From NCBI GenBank assembly GCA_015233485.1, contig JADFXO010000272.1, forward strand, positions 1 to 5,526: a stretch of 5,526 nt of DNA, written 5' to 3'. This stretch comes from Nitrospirota bacterium (lineage in GTDB: Bacteria > Nitrospirota > Thermodesulfovibrionia > Thermodesulfovibrionales > Magnetobacteriaceae). The notes under the pieces are model-generated. The model did not search any database and was not told the DNA's origin. It worked only from the letters and a program-made list of their open reading frames with translations. Both the position numbers and the translations under genes were made by a program. The number at the start of each line of letters is the position of its first letter. Positions within the stretch are counted from its first letter, which is position 1. Shown in pieces: positions 5,353 through 5,526 of this stretch.

Positions 5353-5526
5353 GTGGTCAAGGCACACGGTCTATTAGTACTGGTAAGCTGAATACATTAC
5401 TGTACTTACACCTCCAGCCTATCGACGTGGTGGTCTACCACGGACCTTCAGAGGGATTACTCCCTGGGAGACTTCATCTTGGGGTGGGCTTCCCGCTTAG
5501 ATGCCTTCAGCGGTTATCCCTACCGG
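5353..5526 (-). rRNA. rrl: 23S ribosomal RNA, 3' end (5' part beyond the window)
   Basis: The reverse strand reads the conserved last 170 or so bases of bacterial 23S rRNA. Recognisable blocks are GGGATAACCGCTGAAGGCAT, CATCTAAGCGGGAAGC, GTCGATAGGCTGGAGGTGTA, AGTACAGTAATGTATTCAGC and CAGTACTAATAGACCGTG. The 3' end is set near 5353 because CCTTGACC matches the strand that closes helix 1 with the 5' end (E. coli ends GCUUAACCUU); it may be off by a few bases. A pyrimidine-rich stretch (CTTTCTCTCTCTTCC on the minus strand, 5352-5338) follows at once. No 5S gene follows before the terminator. Confidence 0.96.

Noticed and set aside
5325..5353. Perfect TTGACA on the plus strand (5325-5330) as a promoter
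   Set aside because: The -10 position 17 bp downstream reads AGAAAG, and transcription would run antisense into the 23S gene.

Overview
The window reads as ordinary chromosome from a Gram-negative-type bacterium, most likely an uncultured Nitrospirota or deltaproteobacterial-type lineage. That placement is inferred from the style of the 23S rRNA tail, a RpoD shorter than that of E. coli, a BioA with a cysteine-rich insert, and an exported protein resembling LysM/FlgT_C-type proteins known from those groups. No alignment was run, so the taxonomy is tentative. There is no sign of phage, insertion sequence, CRISPR or tRNA.

Left part (1-1371, minus strand): two surface-sugar genes read leftwards. 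A GT-B-like glycosyl- or polyol-phosphate-transferase overlaps by ATGA with an SpsF-type cytidylyltransferase that runs off the left edge. Together they look like the start of an operon that makes a CMP/CDP-activated sugar and transfers it to a surface polysaccharide or flagellin. A 155-bp divergent intergenic region (1372-1526) carries repeated GGTTAA motifs, a 9-bp inverted repeat and weak promoter elements.

Middle (1527-3666, plus strand): bioA (biotin synthesis, 7,8-diaminopelargonate step) is followed after 58 bp by an exported protein of unknown function. That protein consists of two related halves resembling the FlgT C-terminal / LysM-associated beta-rich domain. The pair probably shares a transcript. 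It ends at a convergent intergenic region (3667-3750) built of 7-bp GGCNNAA-like units in opposite orientation, which forms a terminator-like structure.

Right part (3751-5526, minus strand): rpoD, the primary sigma factor, lies directly downstream of the 3' end of a 23S rRNA gene. No 5S gene follows 23S in the usual place. Instead there is a strong intrinsic terminator (13-bp perfect stem plus U6) whose loop contains a perfect TATAAT in the rpoD direction. The apparent design is that rRNA transcription ends and rpoD transcription starts on the same few dozen bases. This junction is the most interesting part of the window. No stretch over 300 bases lacks a gene, and I found no clear new defence, mobile or metabolic system.
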